From: Halomarina halobia
Lineage (GTDB): Archaea > Halobacteriota > Halobacteria > Halobacteriales > Haloarculaceae
DNA length: 64,000 nt
Assembly (NCBI RefSeq): GCF_029338575.1
Contig: NZ_CP119992.1
Coordinates: forward strand, 434,001-498,000
Reading direction: 5' to 3'
The notes under the pieces were generated by a model, which searched no databases, was not told where the DNA came from, and saw only the letters and a program-made list of their open reading frames with translations. Below are positions 54,660 to 62,740 of the stretch, piece after piece (the stretch's first letter is position 1; each line of letters opens with the position of its first letter). Position numbers and translations under genes: made by a program.

Positions 54660-56501
54660 ATGGCTATTCACGAACACGACGTCATCGTCGTCGGCGGCGG
54701 GGGTGCCGGCATGCGGGCGGCGATCGCGGCGAACGAGGAGGGGGCGGACACCGCAATCGTCTCGAAGCTCCACCCGGTCCGGAGTCACACGGGCGCGGCC
54801 GAGGGCGGCATCAACGCCGCCCTGCGCGACGGCGACTCCTGGGAGGACCACGCGTACGACACGATGAAGGGGTCGGACTACCTCGGCGACGCCCCGGCGG
54901 TCGAAACGCTCTGCCAGGACAGCCCCGAGGAGACCATCCAGCTCGAACACTGGGGGATGGCGTTCTCCCGCGACGAGGACGGGCGCGTCTCCCAGCGCCC
55001 GTTCGGCGGCCTCTCGTTCCCGCGCACCACCTACGCGGGCGCGGAGACGGGCCACCACCTGCTCCACACGATGTACGAGCAGGTCGTGAAGCGGGGGATC
55101 CGCGTCTACGACGAGCACTACGTCACGCGATTGGCGGTCACCGACCACGAGAACCCCGAGGACCGGCGCTGCCACGGCGTCGTCGGCTACGACATCAAGA
55201 CCGGGCGCATCAACGGCTTCGTCGCGAACAAGGGGGTCGTCGTCGCGACCGGCGGCCCCGGCCAGATGTACGACCACACCACGAACGCGGTCGCCAACAC
55301 CGGCGACGGTGCCGCGATGGCCTACCGCGCGGGCGTCCCGCTGCAGGACATGGAGTTCGTGCAGTTCCACCCGACCACGCTGCCGTCGACGGGGGTGCTC
55401 ATCAGCGAAGGCGTCCGCGGGGAGGGCGGTATCCTCTACAACAGCGAGGGCGAGCGCTTCATGTTCGAGCGCGGGTACGCGAACAACGTCGGCGAACTCG
55501 CCTCCCGCGACGTGGTCGCGCGCGCAGAGCAGACCGAGGCGAACGAGGGCCGCGGCTTCGAGGACGACAGCGTCATGCTCGACATGCGCCACCTCGGCGA
55601 GGAGCGGATCATCGACCGCCTCGAGAACATCCTCCACCTCGCGGAGGACTTCGAGGGCGTCGACGCGCTCGAGGAGCCGATGCCGGTCAAGCCCGGCCAG
55701 CACTACGAGATGGGCGGCATCGAGACCGACGAGAACGGCGCGACGTGCATCGAGGGGCTGTACGCCGCGGGCGAGTGCGCCTGCGTCTCGGTCCACGGCG
55801 CGAACCGGCTCGGTGGCAACGCCCTGCCCGAGCTCATCGTCTTCGGCGCGCGAGCGGGCCGCCACGCGGCCACCCGACAGCCCGAGACGGCACAGATCCG
55901 GACCGGTCCCTCCGCGAAGACGGAGGACGGGTCCGTCGACTCCCCGGTCGCGCTAGGCGAGATCGACGCGGGGACGGACGACGTCGCCGCGGACGGCGGG
56001 GCGCTGCTCGACGCGACCCCGGACGCGGTCGTCTCGCGCGCCGTCGAGCGGGAGGGGACGCGCGTCGAGCGGCTGATGGAGCGCGACGGCGTCAACCACG
56101 CCGAGATCCGCGCCGACCTCCAGAAGTCGATGACGCGGAACGTCAACGTCTTCCGCAACGAGGACGGCCTGAAACAGGCGCTCCGCGACATCCGTCGCGC
56201 CCGCGAGCGCTACCTCGACGTCGCCGTCAGCGACCCCTCGCGCACCTTCAACACGGACCTCATCCAGACGATCGAGACGCGGAACCTCATCGACCTCGCG
56301 GAGGCGCTGACGCTCGGCGCGCTCGCGCGCGAGGAGTTCCGCGGCGCACACTGGCGCGAGGAGTTCCAGTTCCGCGACGACGAGAAGTGGCTCAAGCACA
56401 CGCAGGTCGCGTGGACCGACGGCCGGCCGGAGCTGTACTACACGCCCGTCATCCTCGAGGGCGAGGGCGGGAAGTACGAGCCGAAGGTCAGAAGCTACTG
56501 A
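54660..56501 (+). CDS. sdhA: Succinate dehydrogenase flavoprotein SdhA
   Basis: A 613-residue FAD subunit. HDVIVVGGGGAGMRAAIAA binds FAD, SKLHPVRSHTGAAEGGINAA contains the flavin-attachment histidine region, and QFHPTTLPSTGVLISEGVRG and HGANRLGGNALPEL are the active-site motifs. It completes the operon order C-D-B-A, normal for haloarchaea. The end is DEKWLKHTQVAWTDG and a short tail. It runs both the citrate cycle and aerobic electron flow. Confidence 0.95.
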   Translation: MAIHEHDVIVVGGGGAGMRAAIAANEEGADTAIVSKLHPVRSHTGAAEGGINAALRDGDSWEDHAYDTMKGSDYLGDAPAVETLCQDSPEETIQLEHWGMAFSRDEDGRVSQRPFGGLSFPRTTYAGAETGHHLLHTMYEQVVKRGIRVYDEHYVTRLAVTDHENPEDRRCHGVVGYDIKTGRINGFVANKGVVVATGGPGQMYDHTTNAVANTGDGAAMAYRAGVPLQDMEFVQFHPTTLPSTGVLISEGVRGEGGILYNSEGERFMFERGYANNVGELASRDVVARAEQTEANEGRGFEDDSVMLDMRHLGEERIIDRLENILHLAEDFEGVDALEEPMPVKPGQHYEMGGIETDENGATCIEGLYAAGECACVSVHGANRLGGNALPELIVFGARAGRHAATRQPETAQIRTGPSAKTEDGSVDSPVALGEIDAGTDDVAADGGALLDATPDAVVSRAVEREGTRVERLMERDGVNHAEIRADLQKSMTRNVNVFRNEDGLKQALRDIRRARERYLDVAVSDPSRTFNTDLIQTIETRNLIDLAEALTLGALAREEFRGAHWREEFQFRDDEKWLKHTQVAWTDGRPELYYTPVILEGEGGKYEPKVRSY

Positions 56502-56705
56502 CCGCACCGGTCGTGCGTCGCGGACGGTCACCGTCGCGGCGGCGGACGAAGCGACGCATGTCGCCCGCCCACCGCTAGACGTCAGCCGCTTTCCGTGGTG
56601 ATCGGAGCAACGTTATCCCTCGCGTAGGATAAAAACCGCACGGCCGAGGCATCCCGTACGGAGTACCAGTGTCTATTTCTGGTCACTCGGAGTAGACGTA
56701 CTGGC

Positions 56706-56803
56706 GCGGAAGGGTACGCGTGGTAGAAGTCGCGACGCCGGTACTCACGAGTCGACCGGCGGGACCAAGGGCTTCGCGTGGTTCGATTCCCGCCCCTTCC
56801 GCT
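56706..56803 (+). tRNA. tRNA-like fold, probably a decayed or atypical tRNA
   Basis: A perfect 9-bp closing stem (gcggaaggg at 56706-56714, cccttccgc at 56794-56802) is followed by TA and a D-like arm (cgcg, loop tggtagaagt, cgcg), then a stem cgccgg/ccggcg with a 14-base loop, a 14-base variable region and a T-loop-like ggttcgattcc. The T-stem pairs poorly unless one T is bulged. The anticodon loop is twice normal length. It could be a pseudogene or another structured RNA. Apart from the downstream promoter, the 446-base gap 56502-56947 contains no gene. Confidence 0.3.
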
Positions 56804-56947
56804 GCGTTTTCGGAGGACACCTCCACCGCCGTCACTGTTGTGGCCGTTCAGGGTGCGCCGAGGGCGATCCAGAGCGACTTCGGAGTATAATCCTTTCGCC
56901 CGTCGACGCCCAGAAAAGCATAACCGGGTGGCCCGAAGAGTGGCGGT

Positions 56948-58186
56948 ATGCAGGCTGTGATTCTCGCCGCAGGCGAGGGTACTCGGATGCGCCCGCTGAC
57001 CCACTCGACCCCGAAGCCGATGCTCCCGGTGGCCGACCGACCGCTGGTCGCGCACACGGCCGACTGCGCCGTCCGGGCCGGCGCGGAGGAACTCCTGATC
57101 GTCGTCGGGTACGAGGCCGACGACGTCCGCGAGTACTTCGGCGAGGAGTACGCGGGGGTCCCCGTCCGTTTCGCCGTACAGGAGGAACAGTTGGGGACGG
57201 GCCACGCGGTCAACTGCGCCCGGGAGTACATCGACGGCGACTTCGCGGTCCTCTACGGCGACAACCTCTACGACGCCCCGAGCGTCGAACGGCTGTTCGA
57301 GCGCGGCCCCTCCGTCGCGGCGTATCGGGTCGAGAACCCGACGAACTACGGGGTGTTGACGCTGGGCGACGAGACGCCACGCGCCTCTGACCGGTCGAGC
57401 GAGCGGGGGACCGACCCGCGAGACGACGCGCGCGTGGTCGACATCGTCGAGAAGCCCGCCGACCCGCCGACCGACCTCGCGAACGCCGGCGCGTACGTCT
57501 TCCCCGCCGAGGCGCGCGACTGGCTCGACGTGCCGAAGAGCGAGCGGGGCGAACACGAGTTCACCGACGTGCTCGCGCGCGTCGTCGACGAGCACGAGGT
57601 GCGGGCCGTCCAGGTCGAGCGCTGGATGGACGTCGGCCGCCCCTGGGAGCTGTTAGAGGCCAACGAGTGGAAGCTCTCGGAACTGGAACCGCGCGTCGAC
57701 GGGGAGGTGCGTGGCGACGCCGACCTGCGCGGCCCCGTCGTCGTCGAGGAGGGCGCGGTCGTCGAGGCGGGCGTCGTGATCGAGGGGCCGGCGCTGATCC
57801 GCTCGGGCGCGAGCGTCGGACCGAACGCCTACGTCCGCGGGGCGACGCTCGTCGGCGAGCGCTGTCACGTCGGTCACGCCGTCGAACTCAAGAACAGCGT
57901 CGTCATGCGCGACGCGAACGTCCCCCACCTCTCCTACGTCGGCGACAGCCTGCTCGGTCCCGGCGTGAACCTGGGCGCGGGGACGAACGTGGCGAACCTC
58001 CGGCACGACGGCGGCGACGTGAGGCAGACCGTCAAGGGCGAGCGCGTCTCGACCGGGCGGCGCAAGTACGGCGTCGTCGCGGGCGATGGCGCGAAGACGG
58101 GCATCAACACCTCGCTGTCGCCGGGCGTGGTGCTCTCGCCCGGCGCGACCACGACCCCCGGCGAGTCGGTCACCCGCGACCGGTAG
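56948..58186 (+). CDS. Sugar nucleotidyltransferase/acetyltransferase (GlmU-like)
   Basis: A 412-residue bifunctional protein. The amino half has the nucleotidyltransferase loop MQAVILAAGEGTRMRPLTHS, VLYGDNLYDAPS and VDIVEKPADPP. The carboxyl half (about 245-405) is a left-handed beta-helix acetyltransferase, with VELKNSVVMRDANVPHLSYV and NLGAGTNVANLRHDGG. Archaeal relatives make UDP-N-acetylglucosamine or dTDP-glucose; the exact sugar is not clear. TATA-like aaagcataacc at 56915-56925 supports the ATG. Confidence 0.88.
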   Translation: MQAVILAAGEGTRMRPLTHSTPKPMLPVADRPLVAHTADCAVRAGAEELLIVVGYEADDVREYFGEEYAGVPVRFAVQEEQLGTGHAVNCAREYIDGDFAVLYGDNLYDAPSVERLFERGPSVAAYRVENPTNYGVLTLGDETPRASDRSSERGTDPRDDARVVDIVEKPADPPTDLANAGAYVFPAEARDWLDVPKSERGEHEFTDVLARVVDEHEVRAVQVERWMDVGRPWELLEANEWKLSELEPRVDGEVRGDADLRGPVVVEEGAVVEAGVVIEGPALIRSGASVGPNAYVRGATLVGERCHVGHAVELKNSVVMRDANVPHLSYVGDSLLGPGVNLGAGTNVANLRHDGGDVRQTVKGERVSTGRRKYGVVAGDGAKTGINTSLSPGVVLSPGATTTPGESVTRDR

Positions 58187-58216
58187 GACGTCCGCCCCGC
58201 CGTCCGTGGTCCGTCC

Positions 58217-58378
58217 ATGCTCGACACGCCAGACCTCTCCGGACGGGTCGCGTTCGTCACGGGCACCACCCGCCCCATCGGGAAGGCGCTCACGCCCTTG
58301 CTGGCCGACTGCGAGGCGACCGTCGTCTCGTCCGGGAAGACCACCGAGGCGGACGCGACGGCCCTCCCGGGAGCGTAG
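58217..58378 (+). pseudogene. Amino-terminal fragment of a short-chain dehydrogenase
   Basis: A 53-codon frame, MLDTPDLSGRVAFVTGTTRP and IGKALTPLLADCEATVV, reads as the Rossmann glycine motif and second strand of an SDR enzyme, then stops. The rest of an SDR (about 200 residues) is absent here; a matching carboxyl end lies at 59578-59688. The pair look like the two ends of one broken gene. Some of the family's usual Gly residues are replaced (TTRPIG), in line with decay. Confidence 0.55.
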
Positions 58379-58400
58379 TAGCGGACCCCGCGCGAGATCC

Positions 58401-58606
58401 GCGAGTGCGGCGTCGACCCTCTGCGACACCGTCCACGAGATCGATCGCCGGGAGCCGAGCGAGCGCACGTGGAACGCCTCCTACGGCGAGGAGGTGCTGC
58501 GCGCGGCGGGCGTCGGGGACCTCTCGCGGTGCGCCGTCGTGGAGGGGGCGATCCCGATCCGAACTCGGCGCAGTTGTTCGATCCGACGTTCGACCGCGAG
58601 GCGTGA
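58401..58606 (+). pseudogene. Frameshifted carboxyl-end fragment of an unrecognised gene
   Basis: One frame gives ASAASTLCDTVHEIDRREPS and TWNASYGEEVLRAAGVGDLS, then after a one-base slip near 58550 the next frame continues PNSAQLFDPTFDREA and stops at 58606. The shift of protein-like sequence between frames marks a decayed gene. I do not recognise the parent family. No start is visible. Confidence 0.4.
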
Positions 58607-58693
58607 TCGCGTGACCGACACTATAAGTGCTCGTGGGACGTTCCCACGGCTCATGCGACGCTCGCCCGCGTCTTCCGGGGAGGTGCCCCGCTG

Positions 58694-58885
58694 ATGGTCG
58701 ACCCGACGTCGGACCTCGGGGAGGAGGTCGACGAGTCGAACGCCCCGCGGTGTGCCGTCTGCGACCGACCGATAGTCCGGGATCCGACCCACCGCGTCGT
58801 CACGTGGATCGACGACGGGCGCATCGAGGTGGCTCACTTCTGCGGGCCGGAGTGCCGCGAAGCGTGGTCGGGTCTCCCGGGTTAA
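58694..58885 (+). CDS. Small zinc-binding protein (DUF7576-like)
   Basis: A 63-residue protein with a treble-clef-like set of ligands: CAVCDRPI near residue 20 and HFCGPECREAW near residue 48. The pattern is that of small haloarchaeal zinc proteins with MYM/TRASH-like ends. The DUF number is from memory. It is intact although its neighbours on both sides are fragments. Confidence 0.65.
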   Translation: MVDPTSDLGEEVDESNAPRCAVCDRPIVRDPTHRVVTWIDDGRIEVAHFCGPECREAWSGLPG

Positions 58886-59267
58886 TTTCGTCTTTAATCG
58901 GAGTGTATCGATATAACTCACCGATTCCGACGGCCGGTACAACTAAGACATCGGTCCGAGAACACCGACTTGGCTTCCACCGGAGTTACCGAGTAACGGG
59001 AGCCACCCCCGGCGCGAGTCGGGACCCCCACCTGTGACTGGGTGCGGCGGCATCGCCTGGCTCAACTGCGATGCCGTCCGCACACTCACACATCGTTTCG
59101 ATGGAGTGACGACACCGGCGCGCCCGAACCGTCTTCCGAGGCTTCGCCGTCGGTCGTTTTAATCGGTCAATAACGGGGCGACACGCCGCTTGAGCGCGTC
59201 CATAACGACCCACTCATTCGCGTTCGTGTGAAATTAACTATGCCGGATACGGACGTTGCCGTCGGTG
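58886..59267. other. 382-base gap within the decayed region
   Basis: No gene is recognisable. One perfect 9-bp inverted repeat (cggcatcgc at 59048-59056, gcgatgccg at 59068-59076) and, near the end, an AT-rich gtgaaattaacta (59228-59240) that fits the TATA box of the following small membrane protein. Confidence 0.4.
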
Positions 59268-59459
59268 ATGGATACGCTCGTCGGCGGTCTCGCGTTCGCG
59301 GCCGTCGTACTCGAACTCGTCGGCGTCGTCGGCCTGGCCGTCGCGGGCCTGACCGTCAGCGCGGCGGCCGCGCTCTGGGCCGCCGCGCTCGGCCTCATCC
59401 TCGTCGCCCGGATCTACGAACGCGTGGCCGGACCGTTCCCGCGCCCCGGACGCGCCTGA
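59268..59459 (+). CDS. Small two-helix membrane protein
   Basis: A 63-residue protein made of two hydrophobic helices (LVGGLAFAAVVLELVGVVGL; AALWAAALGLILVARIYERV) with a short basic end. The ATG at 59268 lies about 33 bases after an AT-rich box. Such small membrane proteins are common in haloarchaea and mostly uncharacterised. Confidence 0.55.
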   Translation: MDTLVGGLAFAAVVLELVGVVGLAVAGLTVSAAAALWAAALGLILVARIYERVAGPFPRPGRA

Positions 59460-59577
59460 CCCGCGCGCCCGGCCTCCACCCGTTCGCCGTCTATGACTGT
59501 ATTCGACCCCTGTGGATACCGCGTAGGCTCGTCCCGGTCGGCGCGTGACGTCACGACGTGAAGAATGCTCGAAGGCG

Positions 59578-59688
59578 GGGACGCCGGGGAACGTGGCGAA
59601 GGCCGCCCTGTTTCTCGTGAGTGACCGCTCCGCCTCCGTCAACGGGGAGTCGCTCGTCCTCGACGGCCGGATGTCGAGCACGCAGTGA
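59578..59688 (+). pseudogene. Carboxyl-terminal fragment of a short-chain dehydrogenase
   Basis: The frame reads GTPGNVAKAALFLVSDRSAS and VNGESLVLDGRMSSTQ, then stops: the characteristic end of an SDR protein (…A.FL.SD..S.V.GE.L.VDGG). There is no start or Rossmann part here. It most likely belongs with the amino fragment at 58217-58378, from which it is separated by 1.2 kb containing other fragments and two small intact genes. Confidence 0.55.
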
Positions 59689-59700
59689 CCGCCCCCGTCG

Positions 59701-60420
59701 TCACTCGTCGCTGACGATGAACTGTCCGGCGGCGGCGAGGACCTCCTCCATCGTCTTCGCCGGGTCGAAGGCGTCGGGGTACGGCAGGCGGTACTCGTGG
59801 AGGTTGAGGTAGCCGGCGTGGCGCGCCTCGACGCTGTGGATGCTGAGCGCCGCCGAGAGCAGGTCCTTGTTGTCGATCATGGGGGCGGCACCGGCGTACG
59901 CCGCCACCCCGAGGTTCTCGAAGGTCCGCGCGAGGCCGACGAACCCGTTCACGTCGTCGTACGGGAAGTCGTACTCCGCCTCCTGGACGGGGGTGCCGCC
60001 GAGTTTCTCGACCGTCTGGGAGATGACGTCCACGTGGGCCTTCTCGTCGTCGCGGATCCTCTCGAAGCGCTGGTAGGTCCCGTAGCGCGGCCGCGGGCTG
60101 TTGAAGATCATCGCGCCGGGACTGTAGACGCCCTCGAAGTCCTCCTCGTCGAAGGTCTGCAGCGCGTCGCGGTAGAACGCGTGTTCGAGGTGTTCGAGCG
60201 TCAGCGCGTAGTTCAGGATCTCGACGTCGCTCGGATCGTCGTCCGATCCCTCGCCGTCGGCGGCCGCGGCCAGGCCGGTGCCGCCGAACGAGAGTAGCGC
60301 CGCCCCGCCACCGATCTTCGCTGCCGTCGAGAGGAAGCCACGCCTGTCGGTTCCGAGGTCCGTTCCGTCGTCGATACCCGATCCCTGCGTTCCGTCGAGT
60401 TCGCTGGTAGAGTCCTTCAT
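59701..60420 (-). CDS. Tat-exported ferritin-like (desiccation-related type) protein
   Basis: A 239-residue protein. A twin-arginine signal (TDRRGFLSTAAKIGGGAALL) and an Ala-rich cleavage region are followed by a ferritin-like helical domain: EILNYALTLEHLEHAFYRDA, RIRDDEKAHVDVI and SIHSVEARHAGYL hold the Glu and His residues that could bind two metals. The family (ferritin_2) includes plant desiccation protein Pcc13-62. It sits downstream of a small membrane protein and a regulator on the same strand, with a 146-base gap that may hold its own promoter. Confidence 0.82.
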   Translation of the reverse strand: MKDSTSELDGTQGSGIDDGTDLGTDRRGFLSTAAKIGGGAALLSFGGTGLAAAADGEGSDDDPSDVEILNYALTLEHLEHAFYRDALQTFDEEDFEGVYSPGAMIFNSPRPRYGTYQRFERIRDDEKAHVDVISQTVEKLGGTPVQEAEYDFPYDDVNGFVGLARTFENLGVAAYAGAAPMIDNKDLLSAALSIHSVEARHAGYLNLHEYRLPYPDAFDPAKTMEEVLAAAGQFIVSDE

Positions 60421-60566
60421 AGTCGTGCGCGGTAGTGCGCCGACTGATGGGACGGAATGTCGGAACGTCAACGTTTTCCGAACTGGGACCGAAATTCGGC
60501 TGTATTTCCTCGCGGGACAGTCACGTAATCGGTAGACTTCGGCGTGGCAGGGCGAGGGGAGCGCCG

Positions 60567-60878
60567 TCAGTCCCACGTGGTCCACAGCAGGACGCCGATC
60601 GCGACGAACTCGAGGACGCGGAGGCTCAGCATGGCGATCTGCGCCGGGCGGGGGACGAGCGTCGGGTCCGCGACCCAGGGGGTCAACACGGGGTGGAACG
60701 CGAAGAAGTAGAGCGCGAGGGCGTTCTCGCCGAGCAGGAACACGCCGAACAGCGACAGCCCGAGGGTGTGTTTCGAGCGGAACTGCAGGTAGTTGCGGAC
60801 CCAGACGTAGAGGAGGGCAACGAGGAGGACGAGGTTCACCCCGAGCGTTACCCGCATGAGGTCGATCAGTGCGCTCAT
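60567..60878 (-). CDS. Small three-helix membrane protein
   Basis: A 103-residue membrane protein: VTLGVNLVLLVALLYVWVR, GLSLFGVFLLGENALALYFF and MLSLRVLEFVAIGVLLWTTW. It is a haloarchaeal conserved type without assigned function. Its start overlaps the end of a 24-residue frame, which overlaps the upstream winged-helix gene, so the three are tightly coupled. Membrane sensing for the regulator is a possible role. Confidence 0.7.
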   Translation of the reverse strand: MSALIDLMRVTLGVNLVLLVALLYVWVRNYLQFRSKHTLGLSLFGVFLLGENALALYFFAFHPVLTPWVADPTLVPRPAQIAMLSLRVLEFVAIGVLLWTTWD

Positions 60879-60949
60879 AGCGATCCCTCGACGGTCGCTG
60901 CCGACGGACGCTCTCCTGTCGGGGTCATGGTTCCTTCCTGTTCAGTCAT
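60875..60949 (-). CDS. 24-residue micro-ORF coupled on both sides
   Basis: MTEQEGTMTPTGERPSAATV then EGSL. Its ATG overlaps the stop of the winged-helix gene (ATGA at 60946-60949) and its stop overlaps the start of the membrane protein gene (ATGA at 60875-60878). The frame exactly bridges the two genes. It may encode a real peptide or serve only to carry ribosomes through the junction. Confidence 0.4.
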   Translation of the reverse strand: MTEQEGTMTPTGERPSAATVEGSL

Positions 60950-61269
60950 GAGTCGGTGTCACTCTCCGTATCGGTTTCGGCTCGCTCCTCGCCGTCGTCC
61001 ACCTCCTGGAGGATCGACTCGACGACGTCCCACTGCTGTCGCACGCGCGGCGACGGGAGGTACACTGCGCCGTAGCCGTCGCCGCCGGTCACGAGGATGT
61101 CGTTGTCGACGAGAACGTCGAGGTGGTGGCGGATCGTCTCGTAGTGGAGGTTGAGCGACTCCGCGAGCTGGTTCGCGTTTCTCGGCCGCTCGTCGAGCGT
61201 CCGGAGGATTCGCGCGCGGTTGGGCCCGCCGCGAGTCCCCGTGAGCACGTACCAGAGAGCCGCCTCCAT
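60946..61269 (-). CDS. Winged-helix regulator (ArsR-like)
   Basis: A 107-residue regulator: TRGGPNRARILRTLDERPRN, ANQLAESLNLHYETIRHHLD and VLVDNDILVTGGDGYGAVY are the helix-turn-helix and wing of ArsR-like archaeal proteins. The carboxyl end is a Glu/Asp/Thr tail. ATG at 61269 is chosen over one 48 bases upstream because family sequence starts there. It heads a cluster with a micro-ORF, a membrane protein and a ferritin-like protein. Confidence 0.82.
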   Translation of the reverse strand: MEAALWYVLTGTRGGPNRARILRTLDERPRNANQLAESLNLHYETIRHHLDVLVDNDILVTGGDGYGAVYLPSPRVRQQWDVVESILQEVDDGEERAETDTESDTDS

Positions 61270-61372
61270 CGACTCCCCCTTCGTACCGAAGGGTAAAGAA
61301 CGCACACGGTCCGTCACTCCTACGGATCAAAGCTGACTTCACGACGCTCCGACTCGGAGAGAGCGGAGACTG

Positions 61373-62683
61373 ATGATTCTCACAGGAACGGTGCTCGTCG
61401 ATTCGAGCACCGTCGTCGAGGACGGGGCGGTCGTCGTCGAGGGATCGCGGATCGCGGCGGTCGGTCCCCGCGAGGACCTCCTGGATCGGTATCCCGACCG
61501 CGAGCGGGGGGAGTACGACCTGCTCATGCCGGGGCTCGTCGGCGGGCACGTCCACTCCGTCCAGAGCCTCGGGCGGGGCATCGCCGACGACGCGGAACTG
61601 CTCGACTGGCTGTTCGACTACGTCCTGCCGATGGAGGCGTCGCTCTCGGCCGAGGAGATGCGCGCCGCCGCCGAACTGGGCTACCTCGAACTGATCGAGA
61701 GCGGCACCACCACGGCCGTCGACCACCTCTCGGTCGCCCACGCGGACGCCGCCTTCGAGGCGGCCGGCGAGATGGGGATCCGGGGCCTGCTCGGGAAGGT
61801 GATGATGGACAAGCGAGCGCCCGAGGGGCTGCTCGAGGACACCGAGACGGCACTGACGGAGTCCGAGCGGCTCATCCGGGACTATCACGACACCCGCGGC
61901 GGGCGCATCCGCTACGCGCTGACGCCGCGCTTCGCCGTCTCCTGCACCGAGGAGTGCCTCCGTGGCGCGCGCGAACTGGCCGACCGCTACGACGGCGTGC
62001 GCATCCACACCCACGCCAGCGAGAACCGTAGCGAGATCGAGACCGTCGAGCAGGACACCGGGATGCGCAACGTCCACTGGCTCCACGAGGTCGGCCTCAC
62101 GGGCGAGGACGTGGTGCTCGCTCACTGCGTCTGGACCGACGAGACGGAGCGCGAGGTGCTGGCGGAGACCGGCACCAACGTGACGTACTGCCCGTCCTCG
62201 AACATGAAACTCGCCTCTGGGATCGCGCCGGTCGCGGACTACCTCGACCGGGGGATCAACGTCGCGCTGGGCAACGACGGCCCGCCGTGCAACAACACCC
62301 TCGATCCGTTCACCGAGATGCGCCAGGCCAGCCTCCTCCAGAAGGTGGACCGGCTCGACGCGACGGCGACGCCCGCGCGGGTCGTCTTCGAGATGGCGAC
62401 GCGAAACGGCGCGCGGGCGGCGGGCTTCGAGCGCGTCGGCGCGCTCCGGGAGGGCTGGCGCGCGGACGTGATCGGCCTGACGACCGACGTCACGCGCGCG
62501 ACGCCGACGTACGACCCTTACTCGCACGCCGTCTTCGCAGCCCACGCTGACGACGTGCGGTTCACGATGGTCGACGGCGAGATCCTCCAGGAACGCGGCG
62601 AGGTAGTCGTCGCGGACGCCGACGCGATCCGGGCGCGCGCCCGCGAGATCGCGGCGTCGCTCGCCGACCGGCTCGACGCCTGA
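61373..62683 (+). CDS. mtaD: 5'-deoxyadenosine/MTA/SAH deaminase-type amidohydrolase
   Basis: A 436-residue metal-dependent amidohydrolase of the ATZ/TRZ-like group. Metal and catalytic motifs: LVGGHVHSVQSLGRG, RIHTHASENRSE, VLAHCVWTDE and ALGNDGPPCNN. The archaeal MtaD branch deaminates 5'-methylthioadenosine, S-adenosylhomocysteine or 5'-deoxyadenosine. Substrate cannot be fixed from sequence. It is a stand-alone gene, divergent from the small winged-helix gene cluster. Confidence 0.82.
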   Translation: MILTGTVLVDSSTVVEDGAVVVEGSRIAAVGPREDLLDRYPDRERGEYDLLMPGLVGGHVHSVQSLGRGIADDAELLDWLFDYVLPMEASLSAEEMRAAAELGYLELIESGTTTAVDHLSVAHADAAFEAAGEMGIRGLLGKVMMDKRAPEGLLEDTETALTESERLIRDYHDTRGGRIRYALTPRFAVSCTEECLRGARELADRYDGVRIHTHASENRSEIETVEQDTGMRNVHWLHEVGLTGEDVVLAHCVWTDETEREVLAETGTNVTYCPSSNMKLASGIAPVADYLDRGINVALGNDGPPCNNTLDPFTEMRQASLLQKVDRLDATATPARVVFEMATRNGARAAGFERVGALREGWRADVIGLTTDVTRATPTYDPYSHAVFAAHADDVRFTMVDGEILQERGEVVVADADAIRARAREIAASLADRLDA

Positions 62684-62740
62684 CCGCCCGGCTCCGCGCG
62701 CTCCGACGGGCGCGACTCCCCCGTCGGAGGCCGAGAGCCG

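Noticed and set aside
56706..56803. Selenocysteine tRNA
   Set aside because: The length and 9-bp stem are suggestive, but the T-stem and anticodon arm do not fit, no SelB, SelD or selenoprotein gene is visible, and haloarchaea are not known to use selenocysteine.
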